A stretch of DNA of 64,000 nt from Candidatus Enterococcus murrayae (GCF_017315985.1 NZ_JAFLVR010000008.1:82659-146658); one strand, 5' to 3'; shown: positions 25,422-34,116, counted from the first letter of the stretch. Numbers and translations are program-made. The notes: generated by a model from the letters alone, not told the origin.

Positions 25422-26798
25422 ATGCATACAGATTATTTAGAAAGTTCATTTTTAGGAAGTAAAGAAGCTGCTCGCAGCATGCCTAAACAAGTGTTGCCTG
25501 ATGAGGGTATGAACCCAGACACAGCCGAGACGCTCGTCAATCATATTCGTTTAAATGAAGCAAAGGCCGATCAAAACTTGGCAACATTTTGTACCACTCA
25601 AATGGAACCACAAGCGGACCGCTTAATGCTTGGATCACTTGAAACGAATGCGATTGACAAATCAGAATATCCAAAAACCACAGCAATGGAAAACTATTCA
25701 ATTAGTATGATTGCACATATGTGGAATATTGGCGAAGGCAAAGAATTATACAAAGACTTCATCGGAACTTCAACAGTCGGTTCTTCAGAAGGTTGTATGC
25801 TAGGCGGTCTTGCTTTATTACACAGCTGGAAACACCGTGCCAAAGCAGCAGGTCTAGATATCGACAACTTGCATGAACACAAACCCAACTTAGTTATCAT
25901 GTCTGCATTCCAAGTTGTATGGGAAAAATTCTGTACGTACTGGAATGTCGAGATGCGGGAAGTTCCAATGGATGAAAACCATATGTCATTAAATACGGAC
26001 ATCGTTATGGATTATGTGGATGAAAACACCATTGGTATCGTAGGAATCCAAGGGATTACTTACACCGGCGAAGTAGATGATATTCAAAAACTAGATGAAC
26101 TTGTTTCTGAATACAACAAAACGGCACAACTACCAATTAAGATTCATGTCGACGCAGCATTTGGCGGCTTCTTCGCACCATTTGTTGATGGTTTCAAACC
26201 ATGGGACTTCCGTTTGAAAAATGTAGCATCAATCAATGTTTCAGGGCATAAATACGGGATGGTTTATCCTGGGATTGGCTGGATTGTTTGGCGTGAAAAT
26301 ACGGAAGAATACTTACCATCAGAAATGCGTTTTGCTGTGCCTTACCTTGGCAGCAGCGTAGATTCAATCGCTATTAACTTCTCTCATAGCGGTGCACACA
26401 TTGTTGCGCAGTACTACAATTTGATTCGTTTTGGCCGTGAAGGATTCACAGCTATTATGAACAATGTAAGAGAAGTATCAAAACGAATCAATACTGAATT
26501 AAAAGCGCTAGGTATTTTTGATATCATTAACGATGGGTCAAAATTACCAATCAACTGCTGGAAAATTGCGGATAATATCGAATTAACTTGGAATTTATAC
26601 GATTTAGAAGACAAGTTGAAAGAATATGGCTGGCAAGTGCCTGCTTATCCACTTCCAAAAGATCTTGACGATGTTACCATCAGTCGGATCGTCGTTCGCC
26701 CAGCTATGACTATGGCTATCTGTGATGATTTCATCGATGATTTACATCGTGCAATTGACGATCTAAATAGTAATCATTTGATTCATCACGCATCTTAA
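25422..26798 (+). CDS. gadB: Glutamate decarboxylase
   Basis: PLP enzyme that converts glutamate to GABA and consumes a cytoplasmic proton, 458 aa. Seen: substrate region TTQMEPQADRLM (about 47-58), GTSTVGSSEGCMLGG (about 116-130), PLP aspartate in HVDAAFGGFFAPF (about 242-254) and the Schiff-base lysine in NVSGHKYGMVYPG (about 275). AAGGGGA precedes ATG 25422. It follows gadC and precedes a gltX gene; this gad-gltX neighbourhood is known from lactobacilli and enterococci. Confidence 0.96.
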   Translation: MHTDYLESSFLGSKEAARSMPKQVLPDEGMNPDTAETLVNHIRLNEAKADQNLATFCTTQMEPQADRLMLGSLETNAIDKSEYPKTTAMENYSISMIAHMWNIGEGKELYKDFIGTSTVGSSEGCMLGGLALLHSWKHRAKAAGLDIDNLHEHKPNLVIMSAFQVVWEKFCTYWNVEMREVPMDENHMSLNTDIVMDYVDENTIGIVGIQGITYTGEVDDIQKLDELVSEYNKTAQLPIKIHVDAAFGGFFAPFVDGFKPWDFRLKNVASINVSGHKYGMVYPGIGWIVWRENTEEYLPSEMRFAVPYLGSSVDSIAINFSHSGAHIVAQYYNLIRFGREGFTAIMNNVREVSKRINTELKALGIFDIINDGSKLPINCWKIADNIELTWNLYDLEDKLKEYGWQVPAYPLPKDLDDVTISRIVVRPAMTMAICDDFIDDLHRAIDDLNSNHLIHHAS

Positions 26799-26819
26799 CC
26801 TATAATAGCATCTGTTATT

Positions 26820-26856
26820 AAAGCCCTGATAAAGTACCCTTTTTATTAGGGCTTTT
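26820..26856 (+). terminator. Terminator/attenuator between gadB and gltX
   Basis: AAAGCCCT (26820-26827) pairs with AGGGCTTT (26848-26855). The T-run after the stem is short (TTTT) and the gltX ribosome site starts 6 bases later, so partial read-through is plausible. Confidence 0.6.
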
Positions 26857-26874
26857 AAACTGGAGGGAATCAAA

Positions 26875-28386
26875 TTGAAAAAAGACAAAGTAGAAGTTAC
26901 CGGCGATGTACGAGTGAGATACGCACCAAGTCCAACAGGTTTTTTACATTTAGGAAATGCGCAATCAGCGTTATTCAACTACCTGTTTGCTAAGCATTAT
27001 AACGGCACTTGGGTTTTGCGAATCGAAGATACTGACTTGAAAAGAAATGTTCCGCATGGTGAAGAAAGCCAGATGGAGAATCTTCATTGGTTAGGTATCG
27101 ACTGGGACGAAGGTCCGGATAAACCGAAAGTTGAATTTGCCCCTTACCACCAAAAAGATCGTGTGAACTTGTATCACAAATACGTACAGCAATTACTAGA
27201 CGCAGGTCTTGCGTACCGCGACTATGCGACTGAAGAAGAATTGAAAGAATTACATGACCAACAAATCGAAGCCAAAATCGCCCCTCATTATGATGGACGC
27301 TGGTATGGCGCGACAGAAGAACAAATCAAACAAGCCGAAGCAGAAGGGCGTAAATCTACGGTTCGTCTGCATTTGCCTGAAAACCACGTGTATGGTTGGG
27401 ACGACATGATCAAAGGTCGCGTGGAATTTAACTCAGACAATATCGGTGGAGATTTTATCATTGAAAAAAGCAACGGCATGGCCACTTATAATTTTGCCGT
27501 AGTGATCGACGACTACCTAATGAAGATGACACATGTTTTACGAGGGGATGACCATATTGCGAATACCCCAAAACAAATCGCCGTATACGAAGCACTAGGT
27601 ATCCCACAACCGCTATTTGGTCATATCACACTGATCTATAGCTTGGATACCCATAAAAAATTAAGTAAACGGGACAAGAATACGCTGCAATTCATCAGCC
27701 AATACCGTAAATACGGCTATTTGAATGAAGCGCTGCTGAACTTTATTGCCTTTCTTGGCTGGTCACCAGTTGGAGAAAAAGAACTGTTCACTCGAGATGA
27801 ATTGATCGAAGCCTATGATATCAACCGAATGTCAGCATCGCCTGCTTACTTCGACCAAAAGAAACTCGATTGGACAAATGCTGAATACATCAAAAAAACT
27901 TCTGTAGAAGAATTAACAAGACGGATCATGCTGTTAGTTGATGCCGCAGAAACAGAAGTAGCAGAACAATTAAAAGCCATCGGGATCGAAAATGACCTTG
28001 ATTTTGTAAAAAAAGTCGTGGATATCTATCATACAGAAGCCAAGACTTTGATGACATTTATGGAAAAAATCTTGTTTATCAAAAATGCCAACCAAGTGAC
28101 CTTCACTTATACCGACTTGGCAGAATTTGATAGCGAAAGTGTCAAACAAATTTTGACTGCAATGTCAGCAGAGTTGAAAAATGCGACAGCACCCGTGGAC
28201 TATTCAGCAATTATATCCGCTGTTCAAAAATCGACTGAACAAAAAGGACGCAAGCTGTACATGCCATTGAATGTCGTATTCACCGACAGCAAATCTGCAC
28301 CGCAAATCACAGATATTCTATCAGTAATGCCGAAGGATACCGTGCAGCATTTGATCGACAATGCATTGGCTTTTTTGAATAAATAA
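26875..28386 (+). CDS. gltX: Glutamyl-tRNA synthetase (gad-linked copy)
   Basis: Charges tRNA-Glu with glutamate; class I synthetase, about 503 aa. HIGH-type motif APSPTGFLHLGNA (about 18-30), IEDTDLKRN (about 55), VIDDYLMKMTHVLRGDDH (about 207-224) and KMSKS-type KKLSKRDK (about 258-265) are intact. The usual NARTALFNY after the HIGH motif reads NAQSALFNY. TTG start with GGAGGG 7-12 bases upstream. Its position behind gadCB suggests a paralogue tied to glutamate and acid metabolism; the housekeeping copy is expected elsewhere but cannot be seen here. Confidence 0.93.
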   Translation: MKKDKVEVTGDVRVRYAPSPTGFLHLGNAQSALFNYLFAKHYNGTWVLRIEDTDLKRNVPHGEESQMENLHWLGIDWDEGPDKPKVEFAPYHQKDRVNLYHKYVQQLLDAGLAYRDYATEEELKELHDQQIEAKIAPHYDGRWYGATEEQIKQAEAEGRKSTVRLHLPENHVYGWDDMIKGRVEFNSDNIGGDFIIEKSNGMATYNFAVVIDDYLMKMTHVLRGDDHIANTPKQIAVYEALGIPQPLFGHITLIYSLDTHKKLSKRDKNTLQFISQYRKYGYLNEALLNFIAFLGWSPVGEKELFTRDELIEAYDINRMSASPAYFDQKKLDWTNAEYIKKTSVEELTRRIMLLVDAAETEVAEQLKAIGIENDLDFVKKVVDIYHTEAKTLMTFMEKILFIKNANQVTFTYTDLAEFDSESVKQILTAMSAELKNATAPVDYSAIISAVQKSTEQKGRKLYMPLNVVFTDSKSAPQITDILSVMPKDTVQHLIDNALAFLNK

Positions 28387-28390
28387 AGTA

Positions 28391-28427
28391 AAAAACTGCG
28401 ATTCTCGTTGAGAGTCGCAGTTTTTTT
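28391..28427. terminator. Bidirectional terminator between gltX and the toxin gene
   Basis: ACTGCGATTCTC (28395-28406) pairs with 28410-28421 (one G-T), with As on the left and seven Ts on the right, so it can serve both convergent units. Confidence 0.88.
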
Positions 28428-28442
28428 GCCAGTCATTAGACT

Positions 28443-28763
28443 TTAAAATTTCAGATGCATTTGTTTCTGTTTAAAGATTTTTCCAATTAGAATTGAATGG
28501 TTCACTTCATCAATTCGATAAAAGAGTGCATAGCTTTGACCAATTAAGATTCGATACGTCGGAATATCAAAACTATATAAAGGAGAAATATCTTCATGCA
28601 TTTTAGGAAATAGTTTTAATAATTCTAGTGAGCGATAAATTAATTGAACGAAGTGTTTGATTTTTTCTTCTGAAAGAAAAAGATCGTTTTCCCATTCTGA
28701 AATAAGCTGTATCAAACTATCTTTAAAAGAGACGGAATAAACGAGCTGATAAGACTCCATCAT
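28443..28763 (-). CDS. RelE/ParE-superfamily toxin
   Basis: 106 aa, small basic/aromatic protein of the ParE/RelE fold. It has an N-terminal YQLVYSVSFKDSLIQLI helix start, a central FPKMHEDISPLY stretch, and the typical C-terminal strand pattern YRILIGQSYALFYRIDEVNHSILIGKIFKQKQ. Its start overlaps the antitoxin stop by 4 bases (ATGA). Target (ribosome or gyrase) cannot be told from sequence. Confidence 0.75.
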   Translation of the reverse strand: MMESYQLVYSVSFKDSLIQLISEWENDLFLSEEKIKHFVQLIYRSLELLKLFPKMHEDISPLYSFDIPTYRILIGQSYALFYRIDEVNHSILIGKIFKQKQMHLKF

Positions 28764-29011
28764 TCACCCCAACCATATTTGCCAAAGAGCGTAGTCATTT
28801 CTTCTTCAGAAACAGTATTATTTGTTTTAAACTCCGCAAAACTCTCTTCGATTAACGCACGATCTTTCTTTTTTGCGACTTCTTGGGCATCTAAGATGAA
28901 ATAATTTCCCTCTTTTTTAACATCCAAGATATCTCCTTCATGTAATCCCCATTCTTTAGGAAAAATTCCCCCAACGGAATTTCCAATCTTTCGTACTTTG
29001 ATTTTTCCCAT
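28760..29011 (-). CDS. AbrB/MazE-type antitoxin
   Basis: 83 aa. N-terminal SpoVT-AbrB swapped-hairpin DNA-binding domain: KIKVRKIGNSVGGIFPKEWGLHEGDILDV (about 3-31). The charged C-terminal half (about 45-83) should wrap the toxin. AGAGGTG lies upstream of the ATG. It is the promoter-proximal gene and probably represses its own operon through the palindrome at 29035. An AbrB-type antitoxin next to a ParE/RelE-type toxin is a less usual pairing. Confidence 0.8.
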   Translation of the reverse strand: MGKIKVRKIGNSVGGIFPKEWGLHEGDILDVKKEGNYFILDAQEVAKKKDRALIEESFAEFKTNNTVSEEEMTTLFGKYGWGE

Positions 29012-29034
29012 TCAGATCACCTCTTTTTACGAAA

Positions 29035-29050
29035 TTATAACATGTTATAA
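29035..29050. promoter_or_regulatory. Toxin-antitoxin operator palindrome overlapping the -10 box
   Basis: TTATAACATGTTATAA is a perfect 16-bp palindrome 24-39 bases before the antitoxin start. On the minus strand it contains the -10-like TATAAT, so binding would block polymerase. Confidence 0.65.
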
Positions 29051-29149
29051 CTATTTAAGGAAGTTATGATTATCTAGTTGCAACTCAAAAAAGGATTGAT
29101 ATGATGAGAATAGAGTCATTAATACGAAAGAGGTTACCAGTTTTACTTT

Positions 29150-29235
29150 CGACTTCAGTAGATTAGTAAAATGGTATCCGGAATGAAAATCAATCGATTT
29201 TAACTAAAATTGAACCATTACTATGAAAGAGGTGA
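29150..29235 (+). repeat. Dispersed repeat copy in the AraC-type gene leader
   Basis: GACTTCAGTAGATTAG, AAATGGTATCCGGAATG, AAAATCAATC, hairpin ATTTT-AACT-AAAAT (29197-29210), TTACTATGAAAGAGGTG. Same order of blocks as the other copies, and again it ends at the ribosome site of the following gene. Confidence 0.55.
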
Positions 29236-29239
29236 GAGG

Positions 29240-30073
29240 ATGATTGATCAGAGAGCGCTGTTTTTGTATCCGCAAAATCAGCGGGTCATTTTTCGGAATA
29301 GGGATTGTTTGTATGTGAAGCCGCATGCGGCATTGCAGCAGTATATCTCTAACTACACGCTGACTTTTCCGAAGAAACAGACGATTTCAGAAGAATACAC
29401 GATCATTCCTCATGGCTGTGCAACGTTGACCGTTGCTCTGAAAAATCACGTATTCAGCAGTCGGCTATTTGGTCCGGCGACCAGGACAGCGTGTGTGGGC
29501 GACCAAGCAGGGACATTTGATCAAATAGTTATCGTGGAATTTCAACCGGCTGGGCTATATTCCTTTTTAGGTTTTAAGCAAAATGAAATTGTTGATCAGA
29601 ACTTCTCCTTTGATGCAGTCCAGCCCAAGCTGAATCGAGCAATAGTGGAATTGTTGGAAACGACAGGAAGCGTTCAAGAGCTGTTGACTGGCATCGATCA
29701 TTTATTTTTGCCGGCCATTTTAGCAGATTGTCCGCCAGAATTAAAGGCTGCAACAAAAACGATCATCCGTCAAACTGGGAATGTTTCTTTAAAGGAGTTG
29801 TCGAATACCGCATTCTACAGTGAACGGCATTTAACACGGCTGTTCAATGAGTATCTGGGAATGAGTACTAAAACCTTCTCCCGGCTGGTTCGGGTTAATC
29901 AAACGATTCGATTGCTGAATCAGCCGCAAGGAGATATTACTACGGCGTACGAAGCCGCTGGATACTATGATTTTTCTCATTTCAATCGCGATTTTAAGCT
30001 GGTAACAGGAAATACACCGCAGGCCTATCAGCAAAAGATGTCCGATTTTTACAGTGAAATCGCAAAGTTCTAA
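29240..30073 (+). CDS. AraC-family transcriptional regulator
   Basis: About 277 aa with the two C-terminal AraC helix-turn-helix motifs: NVSLKELSNTAFYSERHLTRLFNEYLG (about 183-209) and GDITTAYEAAGYYDFSHFNRDFKLVTGNTPQAYQQ (about 230-265). The N-terminal half is a sensor-like region of unknown ligand with the DUF6597 feel (FLYPQNQRVIF ... YIIPHGCATL). ATG 29240 has GAGGTGAGAGG upstream. The VOC protein gene starts 57 bases later and may be co-transcribed. Confidence 0.85.
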   Translation: MIDQRALFLYPQNQRVIFRNRDCLYVKPHAALQQYISNYTLTFPKKQTISEEYTIIPHGCATLTVALKNHVFSSRLFGPATRTACVGDQAGTFDQIVIVEFQPAGLYSFLGFKQNEIVDQNFSFDAVQPKLNRAIVELLETTGSVQELLTGIDHLFLPAILADCPPELKAATKTIIRQTGNVSLKELSNTAFYSERHLTRLFNEYLGMSTKTFSRLVRVNQTIRLLNQPQGDITTAYEAAGYYDFSHFNRDFKLVTGNTPQAYQQKMSDFYSEIAKF

Positions 30074-30130
30074 AGGTATAGTTGAGAAAAAGAAAGGCGA
30101 GTCGAGTAACGGCTCTGACGGGTGATAGCG

Positions 30131-30595
30131 ATGAATTATAGCGGAATATTATTGGCAGTGAAAGATATGACAAAATCGAAGCAATTTTATGAAGGGGTCA
30201 TGGAACAAAAAATAGCGATGGATTTGGATAATATCCATGTATCCTTTGAGAGCGGCTTTTCTTTGCAGGCCGATTATGAAGGGCTGCTTGGTGTTCCCTT
30301 GAATCCAAAGGAGCAGCCGGATAATTTCCAGCTTTATTTTGAAGTTGAGGATTTGGATAAGTGGGAAGAGACGCTTTCAAAAGTCGACGGCATCGAGTTT
30401 CTGCACCACAGCAAAGAGTATCCTTGGGGACAACGAGTGATGCGATTTTATGATTTTGACAAGTATATTGTGGAGGTCTCCGAAAGTATGGCAAGTGTCG
30501 TGAAGCGCTTCTTAGCTCAAGGGCTGTCAGTGGAAGAGACCGCTGAAAAAACAATGTTTCCAGTGGAATTTGTTCAACAGATTGGGACTGATTAG
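30131..30595 (+). CDS. VOC-superfamily (glyoxalase/bleomycin-resistance fold) protein
   Basis: About 154 aa with one VOC module pair: MNYSGILLAVKDMTKSKQFYEGVM (1-24), YFEVEDLDKWEETL (about 73-86), RVMRFYDFDKYIVEVSESM (about 105-123). A C-terminal helix-turn-helix-like tail (GLSVEETAEKTMFPVEFVQQIG) is common in this subfamily. Metal-ligand residues are not clear, so no reaction is assigned. ATG 30131 uses GGTGAT; it follows an AraC regulator. Confidence 0.8.
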   Translation: MNYSGILLAVKDMTKSKQFYEGVMEQKIAMDLDNIHVSFESGFSLQADYEGLLGVPLNPKEQPDNFQLYFEVEDLDKWEETLSKVDGIEFLHHSKEYPWGQRVMRFYDFDKYIVEVSESMASVVKRFLAQGLSVEETAEKTMFPVEFVQQIGTD

Positions 30596-30704
30596 CAGCG
30601 AGTAAGGCTGGAAAAAGGTGCTGGGACCTGCGAAGGAAGTTGCAAGACACCAAAGATATGCGTAAAATGACCTTAATAAGAAAATTCTTTTGGAGGTAGT
30701 TGCA

Positions 30705-30956
30705 ATGAATGAACATGATATCGTGCCGCCGATCCAGCCAAATGATTTTATCGATCCTGTAAAAAATGAACAGCAAGCGATGCAAAGCGTTACGCTTGAA
30801 GATAGACAGCAACATGTCGGGATCAAAGAAATCAAGAATAAGAACAATGAAGATATTCTGGTCGTAGTCGCTGAACCCAAACCTGTTTCGATCGATTTGG
30901 AAAAGGACCTATTGATGAAGGAAAAGCGACGGGACAAAGGAGTAATCGTCGACTGA
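30705..30956 (+). CDS. Small hypothetical protein
   Basis: 83 aa, soluble, charged, no signal peptide or membrane span: MNEHDIVPPIQPNDFIDPV start and a KEIKNKNNEDILVVVAEPK core. GGAGGT at 30692-30697 is well placed before ATG 30705, and a terminator follows. I do not recognise a family. The opposite-strand open frames here lack ribosome sites and are less likely. Confidence 0.6.
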   Translation: MNEHDIVPPIQPNDFIDPVKNEQQAMQSVTLEDRQQHVGIKEIKNKNNEDILVVVAEPKPVSIDLEKDLLMKEKRRDKGVIVD

Positions 30957-30973
30957 TCATTAAAGCTAGTATA

Positions 30974-31010
30974 AAAAACACGATCGCATGATTTTTGCGG
31001 TCGTGTTTTT
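30974..31010. terminator. Bidirectional terminator before glpF
   Basis: AAACACGATCGCA (30976-30988) pairs with 30996-31008 (one G-T), with As before and Ts after; it serves the small gene and the convergent glpF. Confidence 0.85.
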
Positions 31011-31012
31011 GT

Positions 31013-31744
31013 TTAAATAAATAATGCTTTATAGAGTGCAATCGCTACGATTGAAGCAATGATTGGTGCTAAAACCGGCACCCAAGAATAGCTCCATTGT
31101 GAATCGCCTTTGTTTTTCAATGGCAATAAGGCATGCATGATCCGAGGGCCTAAATCACGAGCAGGATTCAAACCTGGTCCAGTTGGTCCGCCAAAGGATG
31201 CGACTAATGTCCAAACCAAAAACCCTAACGCTAAATGCGCTGTTCCCAAATTATCTTGGAAGAAGGGGGCTTTGGTAATGCCAAGTGCACCAAAGAATAA
31301 AATGAATGAGCCGAAGAACTCATTTACGAATCCGTTGAATTTAGAACCAACACTATTAATCGTTGAAAAGGTTCCTAAAACATGCAGCTTGTCTTCTGTT
31401 TGATCGTAATAAGGTTTGTAGCTGGCTACTACGACTAGTTGACCAACCATTGCGCCAAGAAATTGAACGACGATGTAAGGCAAAACTTCCGCCCAAGGGA
31501 ACAGGCCGCTAACCGCTAAACCAATTGTAAACGCCGGGTTGATGTGGTTGCCGCTGATACCGCCAAAAATCATTGCAGGAATCATGACCCCGCATCCATA
31601 GCCTACGGCAATCAACATCCAGTCACTGCCGTAACCCTTTGTTCCTCTTAAATCAACATTGGCAACTGCGCCATTTCCCAGCATTACTAACAAAGCAGTC
31701 CCCAAGAACTCAGCTGCTAACCGAGTAGTCAGTGAATAATCCAT
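31013..31744 (-). CDS. glpF: Aquaglyceroporin, glycerol facilitator family
   Basis: MIP-family channel, 243 aa, six spans plus two half-helices. The two NPA boxes read GNHINPAFTIG (about 65) and GPGLNPARDLGPR (about 195). The Asp after the second NPAR is typical of glycerol-permeating members rather than water-only aquaporins. TAGGAGG lies 8 bases before the start. It could also pass lactic acid or other small solutes, as shown for some lactobacillus homologues. No glycerol kinase is adjacent. Confidence 0.88.
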   Translation of the reverse strand: MDYSLTTRLAAEFLGTALLVMLGNGAVANVDLRGTKGYGSDWMLIAVGYGCGVMIPAMIFGGISGNHINPAFTIGLAVSGLFPWAEVLPYIVVQFLGAMVGQLVVVASYKPYYDQTEDKLHVLGTFSTINSVGSKFNGFVNEFFGSFILFFGALGITKAPFFQDNLGTAHLALGFLVWTLVASFGGPTGPGLNPARDLGPRIMHALLPLKNKGDSQWSYSWVPVLAPIIASIVAIALYKALFI

Positions 31745-31778
31745 AAAAACCTCCTAAGAATAATTGAAATGAAAATGT

Positions 31779-31795
31779 AAATGAAAATTTCATTT
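31779..31795. promoter_or_regulatory. Near-palindrome in the glpF promoter region
   Basis: AAATGAAAATTTCATTT lies about 35 bases before the glpF start on the minus strand. It could be an operator; the rest of 31796-31983 shows nothing I can name. Confidence 0.3.
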
Positions 31796-31983
31796 TATAT
31801 CTTAAGCCCATTCTTTGTAATTAGCAAATGTTAACCTCAGAAAAGCGGAAAATTTCTATAAGAAATGACAACGCTGGTTATTCAAGCAGCTTCACACTGA
31901 TTTTTAGCAAAATAAGTGATTAAACAAATCTGCATATCCTGAAGTTCACAGCAGGAGAGGATTGTTCTGAGGAGTTTGAACAT

Positions 31984-32013
31984 AAAAAAATCCCGTTCAA
32001 TTGAACGAGATTT
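31984..32013 (-). terminator. Terminator of the MDR-type dehydrogenase gene
   Basis: AAATCCCGTTCAA/TTGAACGAGATTT stem (31988-32013, one mismatch); on the minus strand it runs into seven Ts. Confidence 0.85.
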
Positions 32014-33021
32014 CTAGTTTATTAACACGAGGTGGCGAAAGTTTGGATTGTTTTCAATCAGCTTATGCGCACCATAGAAATTTTTATCTGAAAAACCATT
32101 CAGCTGCGCTGTCAAAATCGATTTTAACTGATCCTTTTCCCATAAATAAACCAGCAGCTCCATGATTTTTCGTGAATACTCAATGCCTTCTTCGCTGGCA
32201 AAGGAAGTCTCCAAGAATTCTTCGCAGTAAAAGTTCAGATAGTCTGGATCAAAATTCTTGTTTTTCTTTTTAATGAAATGCAAGAGTAAAACACTGGCAG
32301 TATCCTTGAATTCAGCAAGGTGGTCGAAGCTTTTTTCCTTTTCGGTATCCAAGTTGATCACGTAGTCAACGGGTGTCATTTCAGCACCGTTCAGTTCTCT
32401 TGATAGATGCGTCGATTGTGAGAATACGACATCGGCGCCCATATTTTTGATCCAAATTTCTGAATTGTTTTTGTTGATCGTCGCCGCGACCTTCAAGCCA
32501 GCCCACTTAGCTAGTTGGATGATGGTGGCGCCCAGCCCGTCAGACGTATTCAAAATCAGCAGATTCCCTTGGTTTTTCCCGGGCTTTGGTATTAACTCCA
32601 GCTGCTTGAACAGCACTTCAAAGGCTAAGAAAAAGCTGTAGGAAAAAGCAGCTGCCTCATCTGTAGGGAAAGAGTCCGGTAATTTCACGATGGAACGAAT
32701 ATCCGCAATCTGGAAATTGCTGTAGCTGCCGTATTTTCCCACTTTATTTACGTACAATACACGATCACCGACATTTAATCGCGGGTTGCTGCTGCCTAGG
32801 CGTGTAATGATTCCCACGCCGCCGAAGCCTAAAATATAGGGCTTTTTCGACCCTTTAATTGTTTGGCGAATCTGAGTGTCTAAGGTACTGATAGAAATAG
32901 CGGAAATTTTTATCATGACATCATTTTCCCGTAATTTTGGGAGCATGATTTTGTAGTGTTCAAATTTTTTGTCTTCTTTTAAACGAAATTTTTTCTCGAA
33001 CCCAATCGCGTCTGAAATCAT
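32014..33021 (-). CDS. Zinc-type (MDR) alcohol dehydrogenase/quinone oxidoreductase-like protein
   Basis: 335 aa medium-chain dehydrogenase. GroES-like N-terminal domain with LRENDVMIKISAISISTLDTQIRQ, PYILGFGGVGIITRLGSSNPRLNVGDRVLYV (about 80-110), and Rossmann segment NLLILNTSDGLGATIIQLAKWAGLKVAATIN (about 160-190). The catalytic zinc cysteines are absent, which suggests a quinone-oxidoreductase type enzyme using NADPH. GGAGGG precedes the ATG. It is monocistronic and its substrate is unknown. Confidence 0.8.
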   Translation of the reverse strand: MISDAIGFEKKFRLKEDKKFEHYKIMLPKLRENDVMIKISAISISTLDTQIRQTIKGSKKPYILGFGGVGIITRLGSSNPRLNVGDRVLYVNKVGKYGSYSNFQIADIRSIVKLPDSFPTDEAAAFSYSFFLAFEVLFKQLELIPKPGKNQGNLLILNTSDGLGATIIQLAKWAGLKVAATINKNNSEIWIKNMGADVVFSQSTHLSRELNGAEMTPVDYVINLDTEKEKSFDHLAEFKDTASVLLLHFIKKKNKNFDPDYLNFYCEEFLETSFASEEGIEYSRKIMELLVYLWEKDQLKSILTAQLNGFSDKNFYGAHKLIENNPNFRHLVLIN

Positions 33022-33302
33022 TCGTTTTACCCTCCTCAGAAATAACTTTCTGAATATCCAATAATAAAATGGCTACTTATAATATACTTGATTTAACAAA
33101 GAGAGGGAAATAATTTCTTTAAAATATCAAAAGAACTCCGCGGTTTTATCAAAATTTCAACGAGTTATTTGTCAAAAGCGCAGAAGAAGGAAAAAGTCGC
33201 AGCTGTTTCACGCAGAAATTATTTGCACTTAGCTTGTGAGCCTGACCTAAGATAGGTAGAATTGATTTATTGAGCAAAAAATAAAGAAGCAGGGGGAATA
33301 AC

Positions 33303-33929
33303 ATGTTCACTGAAAAAAGTTTTGAGGTTTTTGAAGTTGACGGATTGGATGAGCGAATGGCTGCTATTCGCAAGGAGATTCAGCCGACTTTTCAACAATT
33401 AGATGAAGTGTTTCAACAAATGCTGGAGCCGCTGTTGGATGAGTCATTGTTTATCCACATTGCTCAGCATCGTCGTCGTACAACTTATCCACCAGAAAAT
33501 ACGTGGTCAGCCTTAAGTCGGCAAAAACGCGGCTATAAGATGGAACCCCACTTCCAGCTGGGAATCTGGCCGGAGTATGTTTTTATGTGGCTTTCCTGCA
33601 TTGATCAGCCGAAAAATGAGCAGGCGATCGCACAAACACTGCTGGATAATCCGCAGGTGTTCACTGGGTTATCCCCAGATTTTGTTTTATCCGGTGATCA
33701 CACGAAGCCTAAAGTGGAGGAGTTATCACCAGAAAGCACAGAGCGGCTGTTGGAAAGATTTCGTGATGTGAAAAAGGGAGAGTTTCAGATTGGGCGAATC
33801 ATTAAAAAAGAAGATCCGATGTGGAAAACACCTGAAGCAGCGCAAGCATTTATGCTTGAGACCTATCGACAATTGGTACCAATCTATCAATTAGCCAATC
33901 AAGCAAGTTTTGCACAGGTGGAAAATTAG
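33303..33929 (+). CDS. DUF1054 (YktB/UPF0637) family protein
   Basis: 208 aa, matching the Firmicute UPF0637 family in length and pattern: FEVFEVDGLDERMAAIRKEIQP (about 8-29), HIAQHRRRTTYPPENTWSA (about 55-73), GYKMEPHFQLGIWPEYVFMWL (about 80-100), FQIGRII (about 170). A structure is known for the family but no function. AGGGGG precedes ATG 33303. Monocistronic, with its own terminator. Confidence 0.85.
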   Translation: MFTEKSFEVFEVDGLDERMAAIRKEIQPTFQQLDEVFQQMLEPLLDESLFIHIAQHRRRTTYPPENTWSALSRQKRGYKMEPHFQLGIWPEYVFMWLSCIDQPKNEQAIAQTLLDNPQVFTGLSPDFVLSGDHTKPKVEELSPESTERLLERFRDVKKGEFQIGRIIKKEDPMWKTPEAAQAFMLETYRQLVPIYQLANQASFAQVEN

Positions 33930-33966
33930 GGAACATTTTTAATCTTTTATAATTAGTATGAGCTGG

Positions 33967-33992
33967 ACAGCGAATTTTTCGCTGTTTTTTTT
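33967..33992 (+). terminator. Terminator after the DUF1054 gene
   Basis: ACAGCGAA (33967-33974) / TTCGCTGT (33978-33985) and eight or more Ts. Confidence 0.88.
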
Positions 33993-34116
33993 ATCCAGCG
34001 AAGGCGAAAAGAAATAGTTAGGAGGATTGGTTAGTCTGAAGCATTTTTGATAGCGTTAAAAAATCCCAGCGTTTTTAAAGAGCGGGTTATTTTCAAGAGA
34101 AGTTTAAAGAAGTTAT

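Noticed and set aside
26799..26874. T-box leader before gltX
   Set aside because: Too short, and lacks specifier and T-box sequences; only a simple hairpin is present.
30198..30937. Minus-strand frames of 205 and 136 aa opposite the VOC gene and small protein
   Set aside because: No ribosome sites; the plus-strand genes have good ones and, for VOC, clear homology.
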